DNA of 64,000 nucleotides. Source: Microbacterium psychrotolerans. GTDB taxonomy: Bacteria > Actinomycetota > Actinomycetes > Actinomycetales > Microbacteriaceae. A program made the position numbers and the translations under genes. Every line of letters starts with the position of its first letter. Position 1 is the stretch's first letter. The notes under the pieces were generated by a model. The model was not told the DNA's origin. It made no database searches and saw only the letters and a program-made list of their open reading frames with translations. This document shows, piece after piece, positions 8,274 through 16,649 of the stretch. The DNA lies in assembly GCF_031085295.1 (NCBI RefSeq), contig NZ_JAVFWO010000009.1, forward strand, positions 1-64,000, read 5' to 3'.

Positions 8274-10214
8274 GTGCCCAAACCACCCCTCGTGCGCCGT
8301 GCGCCCATCGCGCTCGGCGCCGTCGTTGCGCTCACCGCCGCGCTGCTGCCGGCTGCCCCTGCCATGGCCGAGTCGGCACCGTGCATCGACCCCGGCTTCG
8401 GCAAACCGATGCAGGTGACCGCCGACTGCAACGATCAGACCTACGCGGATCCGGTCATCGACGCCGAGACCGACGAGACCTCGCCAGTGCCGCATCACCG
8501 GCTCGCGGGTCACTTCGAAGGAACTGACATCCAGTTCACGATCTACCTCCACGCAGAGGCGGACAAGAATCAATGGGAGGGCCGCTTCTTCCAGTACACC
8601 TACCCGACCGTGTTCACGCCGGGCGTGAACCTCGCCGAGGCGACGGACCGCGCAATCGGGTTCGCGCCGGCCAGTGGCGGATACGCGGTGCAGGCCGGCA
8701 ACACCTCCCTGTCGCTCGGTTACCGCCACGCGGCAGCGGCAGCCAAGTTCGCCGAGACGGTCGCGGCCGAGTACTACGGCACTGATCGCGTCATCTACGG
8801 TTACCTCTACGGTCCGAGCGGCGGGTCGTTCCAGACGGTCGGCGCGGCCGAGAACACCGAGGGCGTGTGGCAGGGCTTCGTCCCGATGGTGCAGGCCGTG
8901 CCGACGCCGAACAGCTACAACTTCAACGGGCGCGCGGCCGCTGAGTTGATCCTCGGCGAAAAGGCCGCTGAGATCCGCGACGCGCTTCTGCCCGGAGGGA
9001 GCGGCGATCCGTACGCGACGCTCGACGAGGCGGAGCGCGCGCTGCTCACCGAGGTGCACAAGCTCGGCATCCCCTGGAAGGGCTGGGAGAACCCCGACTA
9101 CCTGCTCGGCAGAGACCCGCAGTTCTACGGAGCGGGGCTCGACTCCGACAGTCCCTTGTCCTACGACCCCACCTACGTCGACGACTTCTGGAACGCGCCC
9201 GGCCACCTCGGCACGGAGAACACCCCGCTCGGGCAGCGGGTTCGTGCGGAACTCGCCGAGATGGGAGACACCGTCGGCCACCGCTGGAACATCGCGAAGC
9301 GGTTCGCGTACCGCTACCAGCTCCCCCCGGCAAGCACCGGGTGGATAGCACTGGACCAGTTCCGCGTCGCCGACGGCACCCCGATCTATCCGCAGCGCCC
9401 GGTCGCCGAGCCCGGCTTCTCAGGCTTCGTCTCCGGCTTCGCGGCGTTCGACGGGTCGATCAACGGGAAGGTGATCGTGGTGTCCAACCTCTACGACACC
9501 GACGCGCTGCCGATCCACACCGACTGGTATCGAAAGCAGGATGCCGCTGCGATCGTGGTGTCGTCGTACGGCGGGCCCTTCGGGCCGGCGGCTGTCGCCG
9601 ACGTGCTGTTCGGAGCGGTGAACCCGAGCGGAAAGCTGCCCTACAGCATCCCGCGCCATACGGGTCAGATCCCCGTCTACCACCACCAGCGGGCAGGCAC
9701 TGGCTACCGCAACCCGCTGCCGCCTGACGTCGATCGGCACTACCTCGACGTGCCCGCTACGCCGCTCTTCACGTTCGGGCACGGCCTGAGCTACACGAAG
9801 TTCGTGCTGTCGGACCTGGTTGCGGATGCCGAGATGACGACCAGCGGATCGGTGCGGATCGCGGCGACCGTGGAGAATGCGGGCGAGCGCAGCGGAGACA
9901 CGGTCGTGCAGCTCTACGCCCGTGTGAACACCGTCGGGGCCACGCGCCCTGCTCAGCAGCTCGCGGGATTCGCACGGGTCTCGCTCGATGCTGGGGAGGC
10001 GCGGCGGGTGACCTTCACGCTGGATGCCGCGCAACTCGGGTGCACGGACATCGGGGGCGAGTTCGTCGTTGAGCCGTCGCCGGTGAACGTGTGGGTGAGC
10101 TTCGACGCCGCGTCGCGACCGCTCGAGACTGTGGTCGACGTCATCGGACCCCGCCGTCGGCTGAGGAGTTCCGAACGGACCTTCCTGTCGGCGTCGGCTG
10201 TCTCTGCCAGCTGA
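8274..10214 (+). CDS. Secreted chimera: alpha/beta hydrolase N-part fused to GH3 C-part
   Basis: 646 aa from a GTG preceded by GGAGGAGC. A signal peptide ends near AMA-ES (about residue 32). Residues about 33-420 resemble an actinobacterial secreted alpha/beta hydrolase with the nucleophile-like motif YGPSGGS. From about residue 423 the protein switches to the C-terminal part of a glycoside hydrolase family 3 beta-glucosidase: AAVADVLFGAVNPSGKLPYS, FTFGHGLSYTKF, then a fibronectin-III-like domain. The GH3 N-terminal barrel and nucleophile Asp region are absent, so glycosidase activity is unlikely. I infer a deletion that joined two neighbouring genes near 9540. It lies immediately outside attL. 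Confidence 0.8.
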   Translation: MPKPPLVRRAPIALGAVVALTAALLPAAPAMAESAPCIDPGFGKPMQVTADCNDQTYADPVIDAETDETSPVPHHRLAGHFEGTDIQFTIYLHAEADKNQWEGRFFQYTYPTVFTPGVNLAEATDRAIGFAPASGGYAVQAGNTSLSLGYRHAAAAAKFAETVAAEYYGTDRVIYGYLYGPSGGSFQTVGAAENTEGVWQGFVPMVQAVPTPNSYNFNGRAAAELILGEKAAEIRDALLPGGSGDPYATLDEAERALLTEVHKLGIPWKGWENPDYLLGRDPQFYGAGLDSDSPLSYDPTYVDDFWNAPGHLGTENTPLGQRVRAELAEMGDTVGHRWNIAKRFAYRYQLPPASTGWIALDQFRVADGTPIYPQRPVAEPGFSGFVSGFAAFDGSINGKVIVVSNLYDTDALPIHTDWYRKQDAAAIVVSSYGGPFGPAAVADVLFGAVNPSGKLPYSIPRHTGQIPVYHHQRAGTGYRNPLPPDVDRHYLDVPATPLFTFGHGLSYTKFVLSDLVADAEMTTSGSVRIAATVENAGERSGDTVVQLYARVNTVGATRPAQQLAGFARVSLDAGEARRVTFTLDAAQLGCTDIGGEFVVEPSPVNVWVSFDAASRPLETVVDVIGPRRRLRSSERTFLSASAVSAS

Positions 10215-10281
10215 CTCAGGAACATGGATGACCGGGCCCGCCTCGAGATAAATCCCCGGTCAGAATGAGAAAATGCACCAA

Positions 10282-10302
10282 TGCCCCTGGAGGGACTCGA
10301 AC
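10282..10302. repeat. attL: copy of tRNA-Arg 3' end
   Basis: Twenty-one bases beginning tgcccctggaggg are identical to 42979-42999, which hold the acceptor and T-arm of the intact tRNA-Arg gene on the minus strand. Identity stops at the next base. The orientation is direct, as expected for att sites flanking an integrated element. Confidence 0.85.
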
Positions 10303-10307
10303 ACGAC

Positions 10308-10322
10308 TGAGCATAATGCTCA
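10308..10322. promoter_or_regulatory. 15-bp palindrome, copy 1 (TGAGCAT-n-ATGCTCA)
   Basis: A perfect 7-1-7 palindrome, TGAGCATAATGCTCA, five bases inside attL. A second copy differing only in the central base lies at 10569-10583. Likely a dimeric protein binding site, for an excisionase, directionality factor or regulator of the element. Confidence 0.55.
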
Positions 10323-10419
10323 ATCGGACCCGAACCTGCAAGAACCGCGGAATTACGCGGATCTTCGAGGGCTCAGGCAACACTGACCGACCATCGAAGA
10401 CAGTGTGCCGCAAACAGTT

Positions 10420-10440
10420 TGCGGGCAAAATGCGGGCAAG
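10420..10440. repeat. Tandem TGCGGGCAA(A)A repeats near attL
   Basis: Two adjacent copies of tgcgggcaa(a). A matching tandem pair lies at 42899-42920 near attR. Their placement 60-140 bp inside both att cores is what arm-type integrase binding sites would show. Confidence 0.45.
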
Positions 10441-10568
10441 AACCGTTGAAAAATCAGGGGTCGCGAGCATCCAAGACGTGAGCCTGGCGAGCGTTGGAGG
10501 TCGACCCTACGGCAATGAGCGGCAGATGAGCACATTGCTGAATGCATGTCGCCACACCGTCGCCTAGG

Positions 10569-10583
10569 TGAGCATTATGCTCA
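10569..10583. promoter_or_regulatory. 15-bp palindrome, copy 2 (TGAGCAT-n-ATGCTCA)
   Basis: TGAGCATTATGCTCA, a perfect 7-1-7 palindrome and the second copy of the element at 10308. It lies just beyond the 3' end of the leftmost island gene. Confidence 0.55.
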
Positions 10584-10646
10584 AAACCAAGTTTTGGCGA
10601 CGTTGTCCTCCGAGTGGGCCGTGAAGCGGCAGCGCCGGCAGGCCGC

Positions 10647-11291
10647 TCAGCGTCCGATTGACGGGCCTCCGGGCTGCGTCGGTCCCTGGTGGGGCGCCGC
10701 AGGGTCGTTTGGCTTGCCCGGGTTGTAAGGGTCAACCGCCGGCGCCCGTCGGGGTTCCTGAATACGGACTTCTGGAGCCAGACCCGAGTCGCGCGCGCGA
10801 CTCATGAGGCGGGTCGCGGTGCTCTGGCTGATCTGGAGAGTGTCGGCGACGAGCTTCAGTGGCGGATAGCTGATTGCGGTCGCGACGCGATAGACGGAGA
10901 TCGCGGCGTGGAGGGACTCCAGGGGCTCGCGCTCCTCACGTGCCCGCACGCGACTGAGAAAGTCGCGCACCGGTATGCGGTCGCGCTTGTCGCCATTCTC
11001 CGTGCCGACGTCGACGGTCACGACATCGAGAGCAGACCTCGTCATGATCCAGTGGGTTCGCACCTCGCGGAGCGCCTGGCTGGTGATGTCGACGCCCTCC
11101 GCTTCGCGCTCCAACGCAGCGAAGACCACCGCGGTGCGTCCAAGCGTGTCATCCCACTCCACGCGGACGGTGATCGTGCCGGGCACATCCTGCTCACCCG
11201 ACACGCGCGCGCGCCAGGACTTCGGAAGCGTCACCCCGCTGCCGAGATCTATGCGTTCGTCGCTGAAGTCGTAGGTCTCGACGTCTGCCAT
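10647..11291 (-). CDS. HTH-containing hypothetical protein
   Basis: A 214-aa protein from the ATG of MADVETYDFSDE. The N-terminal half (1-90) is beta-rich and of unknown fold. Residues about 135-170 look like a helix-turn-helix (LKLVADTLQISQSTATRLMS), and the C-terminus (170-214) is a disordered Pro/Gly/Ala tail. Proteins with this layout occur on actinobacterial plasmids, phages and islands. It is the gene nearest attL, with two copies of a 15-bp palindrome beyond its 3' end, so it could regulate the element. Function not known. Confidence 0.7.
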   Translation of the reverse strand: MADVETYDFSDERIDLGSGVTLPKSWRARVSGEQDVPGTITVRVEWDDTLGRTAVVFAALEREAEGVDITSQALREVRTHWIMTRSALDVVTVDVGTENGDKRDRIPVRDFLSRVRAREEREPLESLHAAISVYRVATAISYPPLKLVADTLQISQSTATRLMSRARDSGLAPEVRIQEPRRAPAVDPYNPGKPNDPAAPHQGPTQPGGPSIGR

Positions 11292-11410
11292 GGAGCCCAC
11301 TATTCCAGGTCATCGAAGAATCGCGAAGAAGACTGTCGATCTTGGCTCACGCGTGTGGTACCTTCCCACGAAGGGAGAGTGACACTGCTGGCTCAAAGAA
11401 GGGTGGGACC

Positions 11411-11590
11411 ATGAACCGGTCACAAGATTCTCTGGCACTGACGATGAAGGATGCCGCAAAGCTCGTCGGTGTCGACTACCGCACGATCAAGCTCGGCATC
11501 GAGAGCGGGACCATCCCCACAGTCCAACTCGGCCCGCGCCGGATGATCCCTCGCGTGCCGCTCCTGCGCGCCTTCGGCGTCGATGCCTGA
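11411..11590 (+). CDS. Excisionase-like HTH_17 (MerR-type) small protein
   Basis: A 59-aa protein with one winged-HTH of the excisionase/MerR type: LTMKDAAKLVGVDYRTIKLG, then IESGTIPTVQLGPRRMIPR, in which the conserved R-R-x-I-P lies in the wing. The ATG at 11411 follows GAAGGGTGGGACC. Small proteins of this kind act as recombination directionality factors or as plasmid/phage regulators. Its position in an island with a tyrosine integrase favours an excisionase role, although it sits at the far end from the integrase. No further domain. Confidence 0.75.
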   Translation: MNRSQDSLALTMKDAAKLVGVDYRTIKLGIESGTIPTVQLGPRRMIPRVPLLRAFGVDA

Positions 11591-12160
11591 TAGCGGCGCC
11601 ACGGGCGGCGCTGCCCATCGTCCAAATAGCCGACAGGCACGGCGTGATCCCCAGGCGTGTGGTGAACGAAGACGCTCCCTCGTCGGGCTTTGCTCAAGGC
11701 GCTGGCCCCAGCCAACGCATCCGCCCCTGCGAGCGGAACCAACGGTCAGCGCGGGGTCGTAAGCGGGATGTGCCCGTCGAGGGCCTGGATCTGTGGCATC
11801 GATCTGGTCACGTGCGGATCGCTCAGCTAGCAACACGACGGAGAATCCAGTCAAGTCGGCTCGGCACCGGCGCAGACCGGCGCCGCTCATACTGCCGAAC
11901 CCACTCGTGATGTGGCCTCGGTCCGGCAAGCCACAGGCCCTCTACTCGCTGCGACCGATCCATGCGCTGACGCAGTCGATGTACGCGATGGCGGCGTCCC
12001 ACCCGTCTTCGGCGGGTTCGCTCAGCGGCGCCGACGCCCAACGCAGGTAACTGTGCGCGCCGGCGACAACACCGAATTGCTCCGCGCGAGTGTCGACGAT
12101 ACTCCGCCGGATGTAGCACGTCGTCCCGACCGGGCGCCGGCGCTCCATACCGCTAGAGTC
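11591..12160. other. Region with at most one weak small ORF
   Basis: About 570 bases. The only protein-like content is a 68-codon minus-strand frame (12148-11942) whose translation includes YLRWASAPLSEPAEDGW and AAIAYIDCVSAWIG. It has no ribosome site and may be debris or a leaderless gene. The rest shows shadow frames only. Confidence 0.35.
11942..12148 (-). CDS. Possible 68-aa hypothetical protein
   Basis: Its translation has a balanced composition (aromatic residues, an acidic turn, a C-terminal amphipathic segment) unlike the Arg/Pro-rich shadow frames around it. It is divergent from the ParB-like gene with only 12 bases between the starts. No Shine-Dalgarno sequence is seen. No family recognised. 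Confidence 0.28.
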   Translation of the reverse strand: MERRRPVGTTCYIRRSIVDTRAEQFGVVAGAHSYLRWASAPLSEPAEDGWDAAIAYIDCVSAWIGRSE

Positions 12161-13636
12161 ATGGGAATTGGCCGAATCCTGGGGGATCAGTTGATCGAGA
12201 AGACCACGCTCAAGGGCGAAGACCTGTGGAAGCTGCGTCTCGACGAGGAGAATCCGCGACACGAACCGAAGTCGCAGCAGCAGGACGTCATCGACTACCT
12301 GGCGGCGAACGAGGATGTGCTGCCGCTGCTCGAGGACATCGCCGATCTACGCTCGCTGAGCCCGTTCGACCGCTTCGGCGCGGTCCGGTCGGGAGAGATT
12401 CTCATCGCGCTGGAGGGTAACCGTCGGTTGTGCTCGCTCATCCTGCTGAACGACCCCGAGCTCGCGCCTGCGAAGTACCGGGCTCGGGTCCGCACGGCCG
12501 CCACCGGATGGAATCCCGGTGACATCGAGATCGACGTCGCCGTCTTCGAATCCCGCGAGGAGGCTGACCCGTGGCTCGAGCGGCGACACCAGGGCGCACT
12601 GGCGGGAAAGGGGCTGCGGCAGTGGTCGCCCGCGGCGAAGGACCGTCACTTCGGCGTATCCGCGAACGCGCTCGCGCTGCGGCTCCTCGACGACGGGGTC
12701 AGGTTGAACCTCATCACGCCCGAGCAGCGCCGCAAGCGGGTCGTCACGACGGTGCGCCGGTTCTCCGACCGGGTCCCCTTCCGAAGGGGCTACCTACGGA
12801 TCTCCACGGCCGCGGACGATCCCAACTACATCACGGATCTCGATGGCGACCTCTACAAGGAGCGACTGCGTGTCTTCCTCTGGGGGTTGTTCGCGGACGA
12901 ACCCACCGTTCACTCCCGCATGTCGGCGCGAGACATTCAACAGTGGGTTGACGACCAGTTGAAAGACCCGTTGCTCGGCGATGGAGCTTCGGCGGGAACC
13001 GCAGGCTTCGTCGAAGATCCGCGCGACGAGGCGGGAGCCGAGAGCTTCGAAGCTGAACAGGGCGCACGGACGGCGGGGATCAACGGCGCTGAAAGCGGTG
13101 GCTCGGGGCGCGACTCGTCGGCGGAGAACGCCCCGACCGGGGGCGACACCAAGGTACCGAAGCCCCCGGCGCCGTCCAGTCGTTGGACGCTCGTGGACGG
13201 CGGCTCGTTCGCCACCCCAACTGCCGATTCCGTCCGTCGCCATGTGATCTACGAGCTCTCACGGGTCACGAAGAACACCCCGCTAGCGGCGTCCGTCGTG
13301 GCACGCGTGTTCCTCGAGGGCATATACGTCGACATGTGGCAGAGGACCTGCGTGGGCAAGGCCGAGTCGAAGCTCCACGTGAAAGTCCTCGACATCGTCA
13401 AGGTGATCGGCGCGTGGCCGGACCTGACTCGCGCCGAGAAGAACGCGCTCAACGCACTGCAACGGAGCGCCCAGAACCCCGGCCAGCTGCTCAGCCCCGC
13501 AGGACTGGGGGCGGCCGCGCACGGGGCCGCCATACCCGCCTGGGCGACGTTGGTCGCGGAATGGGATTCACTGCTCCCGATCACCCGGAGGATTTTCGCG
13601 TTCGTAGAGGACGTCGCTGGCCAAGAGCTGTTCTGA
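12161..13636 (+). CDS. ParB/sulfiredoxin-fold nuclease-like protein
   Basis: A 491-aa protein. Residues about 20-100 resemble a ParB N-terminal domain: LRLDEENPRH at the start, a run of helices, then IALEGNRRLCSLILL (the ParB G-E-x-R-R box, here EGNRR 85-89). The middle (about 130-250) is basic and may bind DNA. A low-complexity Gly/Ser/Glu linker (about 275-340) leads to a helical C-terminal domain. Such proteins outside partition loci often pair with DNA methylases. A Dam-type gene follows 32 bases downstream. Whether it cuts, binds or regulates DNA cannot be told. The start has no strong ribosome site. Confidence 0.7.
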   Translation: MGIGRILGDQLIEKTTLKGEDLWKLRLDEENPRHEPKSQQQDVIDYLAANEDVLPLLEDIADLRSLSPFDRFGAVRSGEILIALEGNRRLCSLILLNDPELAPAKYRARVRTAATGWNPGDIEIDVAVFESREEADPWLERRHQGALAGKGLRQWSPAAKDRHFGVSANALALRLLDDGVRLNLITPEQRRKRVVTTVRRFSDRVPFRRGYLRISTAADDPNYITDLDGDLYKERLRVFLWGLFADEPTVHSRMSARDIQQWVDDQLKDPLLGDGASAGTAGFVEDPRDEAGAESFEAEQGARTAGINGAESGGSGRDSSAENAPTGGDTKVPKPPAPSSRWTLVDGGSFATPTADSVRRHVIYELSRVTKNTPLAASVVARVFLEGIYVDMWQRTCVGKAESKLHVKVLDIVKVIGAWPDLTRAEKNALNALQRSAQNPGQLLSPAGLGAAAHGAAIPAWATLVAEWDSLLPITRRIFAFVEDVAGQELF

Positions 13637-13668
13637 CCGCTAGCGTCACAGCTGGAGGAAACAGCAAC

Positions 13669-14541
13669 GTGCCCAACACCTACTCACCGCTCCGATATCC
13701 CGGCGGAAAGAGCGTCCTGCTGAAGGCAGTCGTCGACGTCATCGAACGCAACGACCTACGAGGGCACCGGTACGCCGAGCCGTACGCCGGCGGCGGCGGC
13801 CTAGCGTTGGCGCTGCTGTACGGACGCCATACCCACCGCATTGCCCTCAACGATCTCGACCCTGCGATCTACTCGCTGTGGTGGTCAATCCTGAATGCGA
13901 ACGACGAGCTCCTCTCCAAGATCGAGACCACCGCCATCACAGTCCCGGAGTGGCATCAGCAACGCGAGACTTACTTCCTCGGCGACGCGAGCGATCCTGT
14001 GTCGCTGGGGTTCGCCGCGCTCTTCCTGAACCGCACCAACCGCTCGGGGGTCATTAAGGGTGGTGTGATCGGGGGCCTCGATCAAACCGGCAACTACCTG
14101 ATCGACTGCCGGTTCAACCGGGAGACGCTCGCACAGAGAATCGAACGGATCTGGAAATACCGGGCCCAGATCGAGATATCGAGCCTGGACGGGCGTGCAT
14201 TTCTCGAGCAGCACGACGAGCGAGCAGAGCCGACCCTGTTCTTCGTGGATCCGCCGTACTTCGTGAAGGGCCGGGGGCTCTACTCGAACTACTTTGAAGA
14301 GGATGACCACGACCAGCTAGCCGAGCAGGTGCACGCCCTGAAGAACCCATGGCTGCTCACCTACGACGACGCCGAAGCCATCGCCGCCTTGTACGGCACT
14401 GACCCGTTGTACAGATACTCGATCAAGTACTCGGCGGCGGTGAAACGCACCGGCACCGAGTTGCTCGCCACGTCCAAGGACCTCGAGGTCGAGTTCCCGA
14501 ACATGACGCGCGTCGTGCATCCCGAGCGGTTAACCGCCTGA
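13669..14541 (+). CDS. Dam-type DNA adenine methyltransferase
   Basis: A 290-aa class D12 N6-adenine methylase. It shows the SAM-binding motif LRYPGGKS (residues 8-15), AEPYAGGGGLALALL, and the catalytic DPPY in FFVDPPYF (about 194-197). The length fits the family (260-300). GTG start with GGAGGA ten bases upstream. It follows the ParB-like gene with a 32-base gap, so the two probably form one operon. No matching Dam-site endonuclease gene is visible, so it could be an orphan or anti-restriction methylase, or work with its neighbour. Confidence 0.88.
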   Translation: MPNTYSPLRYPGGKSVLLKAVVDVIERNDLRGHRYAEPYAGGGGLALALLYGRHTHRIALNDLDPAIYSLWWSILNANDELLSKIETTAITVPEWHQQRETYFLGDASDPVSLGFAALFLNRTNRSGVIKGGVIGGLDQTGNYLIDCRFNRETLAQRIERIWKYRAQIEISSLDGRAFLEQHDERAEPTLFFVDPPYFVKGRGLYSNYFEEDDHDQLAEQVHALKNPWLLTYDDAEAIAALYGTDPLYRYSIKYSAAVKRTGTELLATSKDLEVEFPNMTRVVHPERLTA

Positions 14542-14634
14542 CTGTACTGAGCGAACGAATCGTGGCGTGCTCAGCGCGCGCGTGGCTCCTGCCCGCGCAG
14601 GAAAGCAGCCCGCCGGCTTCACCCCGTCCGATCG

Positions 14635-14860
14635 AGACCTGCTCGGCGGGAATCGGCCGGCGTCCTCAGGCGGCAAACCGACCTCGTGGAGCATCAGCGT
14701 CTTGCGTATGGCGAGGATGGAGTCCTCACTGATGTCATCGGCCAGCTGTAGAGCGGCCTCCATGGCGCGGACGTTTCCAACGACGGTGAGCGCGTTCGCC
14801 TTTCGCCCTCGTCGATTTCGGCCCCGTGAGACTGCTTGGGCGCGCGGTCCGCTGCCGCGG
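14635..14860 (-). pseudogene. Fic protein fragment
   Basis: A minus-strand frame reads VVGNVRAMEAALQLADDI and then SEDSILAIRKTLMLHEVGLP followed by EDAGRF. I recognise this as the segment before the expected GEFR/WIG turn in actinobacterial Fic (AMPylation) proteins. Neither the N-terminus nor the catalytic HPFxDGNGR motif is present within this frame or next to it. The fragment sits between the Dam and AbiE genes and is probably the relic of an earlier toxin gene. Confidence 0.55.
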
Positions 14861-14891
14861 TGGATTGTCTGAGATGCTTAGCGATCTGCGC

Positions 14892-14918
14892 TTGCAAACT
14901 TACATCTAGGTGTAATAT
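14892..14918 (+). promoter_or_regulatory. abiE promoter with palindromic operator
   Basis: TTGCAA (14892-14897) and TAATAT (14913-14918) form a plausible, slightly short-spaced promoter in an AT-rich island. A near-perfect inverted repeat, TTACA-tctagg-TGTAA (14900-14915), overlaps the -10. AbiEi antitoxins are known to repress their own promoter by binding inverted repeats, so this is a good operator candidate. Confidence 0.5.
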
Positions 14919-14945
14919 TAGAAGCGCCGATGAGGGGGTGTGGTG

Positions 14946-15686
14946 ATGCGTGCTGTTGATGCTCTGGAAGTTCTCGAACTGCTCGGTTCGACGCAACGTG
15001 GTCTGGTGACGACCGCTCAGGCTCGCGAGGCGGGTCTGTCGGGCGTGGACCTGACGCGCCTTGCCGCCTCCGGGAAGGCACTCCGTGTTCGCCACGGAGT
15101 ATATGCACTGCCCTCGGCGGGCGTAGACCGGCTGCAGGACCTGCGTGCGGCGTGGCTGGCGGCCTCTGCGAATGGCGATGTCGTCGTCTCTGGCGCTTCG
15201 GCGGCCGCCGTGCATGGTCTCGGTGACCTCGTTCCCGCGGCCCACGACTTTACCGCCCCGGTGCGCCGCCAGAGCACGCTGCCGGACGTCCGATTCCACC
15301 GCGCCAAGCTGAACGACAACGACGTGACCGTGGTCGACGGGCTTCCGGTGACCACGGTGGTGCGCACGGCCACCGACCTCGCTGCGTCGTCGCTGGATTC
15401 CGGTCACCTCGCCGGCTTTCTCTCCGCCGCGGTCGAGGATCGGGATGTGGATGTCGAGGAGCTCGCGCAGGCGCTCTCCCCACACGCCGCGCACTACGGG
15501 TTCGACACGGGACGAGCGCTTCTCGCGGGGTTCGCTCCCGAATATCTGACGGCGGCGCTCCGTAGCGCGGTTCGCACGGCGGTCACGCGCTCCACCAAGT
15601 TTCGGAAGCAGGCTCTAGAGCTTCTCGAAGAACCCGACGGCGCGAAGACGCTACTGTCTCTCCTCGAGAAGCGTCTCGCGTCGTAG
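14946..15686 (+). CDS. abiEi: AbiEi antitoxin (type IV toxin-antitoxin)
   Basis: A 246-aa protein with the N-terminal winged HTH of AbiEi (GLVTTAQAREAGLSGVDLTR, then GKALRVRHGVYALP) and the AbiEi C-terminal region (VSGASAAAVHGLGDL, then DGLPVTTVVRTATDLA). It neutralises the AbiEii nucleotidyltransferase toxin and autoregulates the operon. ATG at 14946 is preferred because GAGGGGG precedes it; two in-frame GTGs lie just upstream. The toxin gene follows after 27 bases. Confidence 0.88.
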   Translation: MRAVDALEVLELLGSTQRGLVTTAQAREAGLSGVDLTRLAASGKALRVRHGVYALPSAGVDRLQDLRAAWLAASANGDVVVSGASAAAVHGLGDLVPAAHDFTAPVRRQSTLPDVRFHRAKLNDNDVTVVDGLPVTTVVRTATDLAASSLDSGHLAGFLSAAVEDRDVDVEELAQALSPHAAHYGFDTGRALLAGFAPEYLTAALRSAVRTAVTRSTKFRKQALELLEEPDGAKTLLSLLEKRLAS

Positions 15687-15713
15687 CGGGCCGCAACCTC
15701 GAACGGGGGAACA

Positions 15714-16649
15714 ATGGCGCTCACCACGCTGCAGCTGGCAGCCCTCGCCCGGTCGCTTCAGGCCAGGCTGAACAACGAGGCGCGCAGGCGCGGCGTGACT
15801 GCGGATGTCATCCGCAAGCAGTACGTCTTCACGCTCTTCCTAAGCAGGCTTTTCGACACGGACCCGCAGCCGCCGTGGGTGCTCCTCGGCGGGAACGCGT
15901 TGCTGATTCGCACCGGCGGCGGACGGTTTACGCAGGACATCGACTTGGCCCGCGAGAGCGAGTGGGAATCGACGGAGGACGTGCGCGCCGAGCTGCAGTC
16001 GCTCGTTAACGCCGGCGCGGACAGGGACCCGTTCACCTTCGTGGTCGTCTCCGTCGAACCGCACTCCGAGCCTGACCCGTACGGCTACGGCGCGAAGACG
16101 GCGAACGCGAAGGTGCAGGCGAGTCTCGGCGCCCAGGTCTTCGACACATTCACCATCGACCTCACCGAGAGGCGTCACCTCGACGTTCCTGTCGACCAGG
16201 TCCCGCTACGTGCCGTCATCGAGCACGACACGCTCGCCGACCTACCGTCGGTGCCAACGACTCCGCTCGAGAACCACCTGGCCGACAAGGTGTGCGCGAT
16301 GTACGAGCGACACGGGAGAGGCGGCGAGTCGCCCTCCACCCGGTACCGTGACCTCGCCGACATCGTCCGCATCCTGGACGCCGGCCCCATCGACGCCGCC
16401 CGCCTGAAGGAAGTGCTCGCACGCGAATCGGGTCGGCGCCGGGCGACGCTGCCGAGCCGCATGGAGGCGCCCGCCGAGGAGTGGCGGGTTGCGTTTCCGC
16501 GCCAGGCGCGGACATTTGCGGAGTACCCGAGCAGACTCTATGAACTCGACGCATCCCTGGACGAGACCCGGCCCTGCCTGGACCCCGTCCTCTCCGGAGA
16601 GCGGATGTCCGGCACGTGGGACCACGAGGAGCGGTCCTGGTCTGACTAA
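15714..16649 (+). CDS. abiEii: AbiEii/AbiGii-type nucleotidyltransferase toxin
   Basis: A 311-aa nucleotidyltransferase. The core motif LLGGNALLIRTGGG continues into RFTQDIDL: the GG pair at 59-60 and Asp75/Asp77 are the metal ligands. ENHLADKVCAM and RYRDLADIVRIL are further family blocks near residues 183-225. AbiEii toxins add nucleotides to tRNA acceptor ends and block growth on phage infection or antitoxin loss. In an operon with the AbiEi antitoxin. It appears intact and of normal length. Confidence 0.9.
   Translation: MALTTLQLAALARSLQARLNNEARRRGVTADVIRKQYVFTLFLSRLFDTDPQPPWVLLGGNALLIRTGGGRFTQDIDLARESEWESTEDVRAELQSLVNAGADRDPFTFVVVSVEPHSEPDPYGYGAKTANAKVQASLGAQVFDTFTIDLTERRHLDVPVDQVPLRAVIEHDTLADLPSVPTTPLENHLADKVCAMYERHGRGGESPSTRYRDLADIVRILDAGPIDAARLKEVLARESGRRRATLPSRMEAPAEEWRVAFPRQARTFAEYPSRLYELDASLDETRPCLDPVLSGERMSGTWDHEERSWSD

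Noticed and set aside
8034..9281. A 415-codon minus-strand frame over the chimeric hydrolase
   Set aside because: Antisense shadow; the plus strand has a signal peptide, ribosome site and recognised domains.
12161..13636. Chromosome/plasmid partition ParB
   Set aside because: No parA neighbour, and only the N-terminal fold is suggestive; pairing is with a methylase instead.
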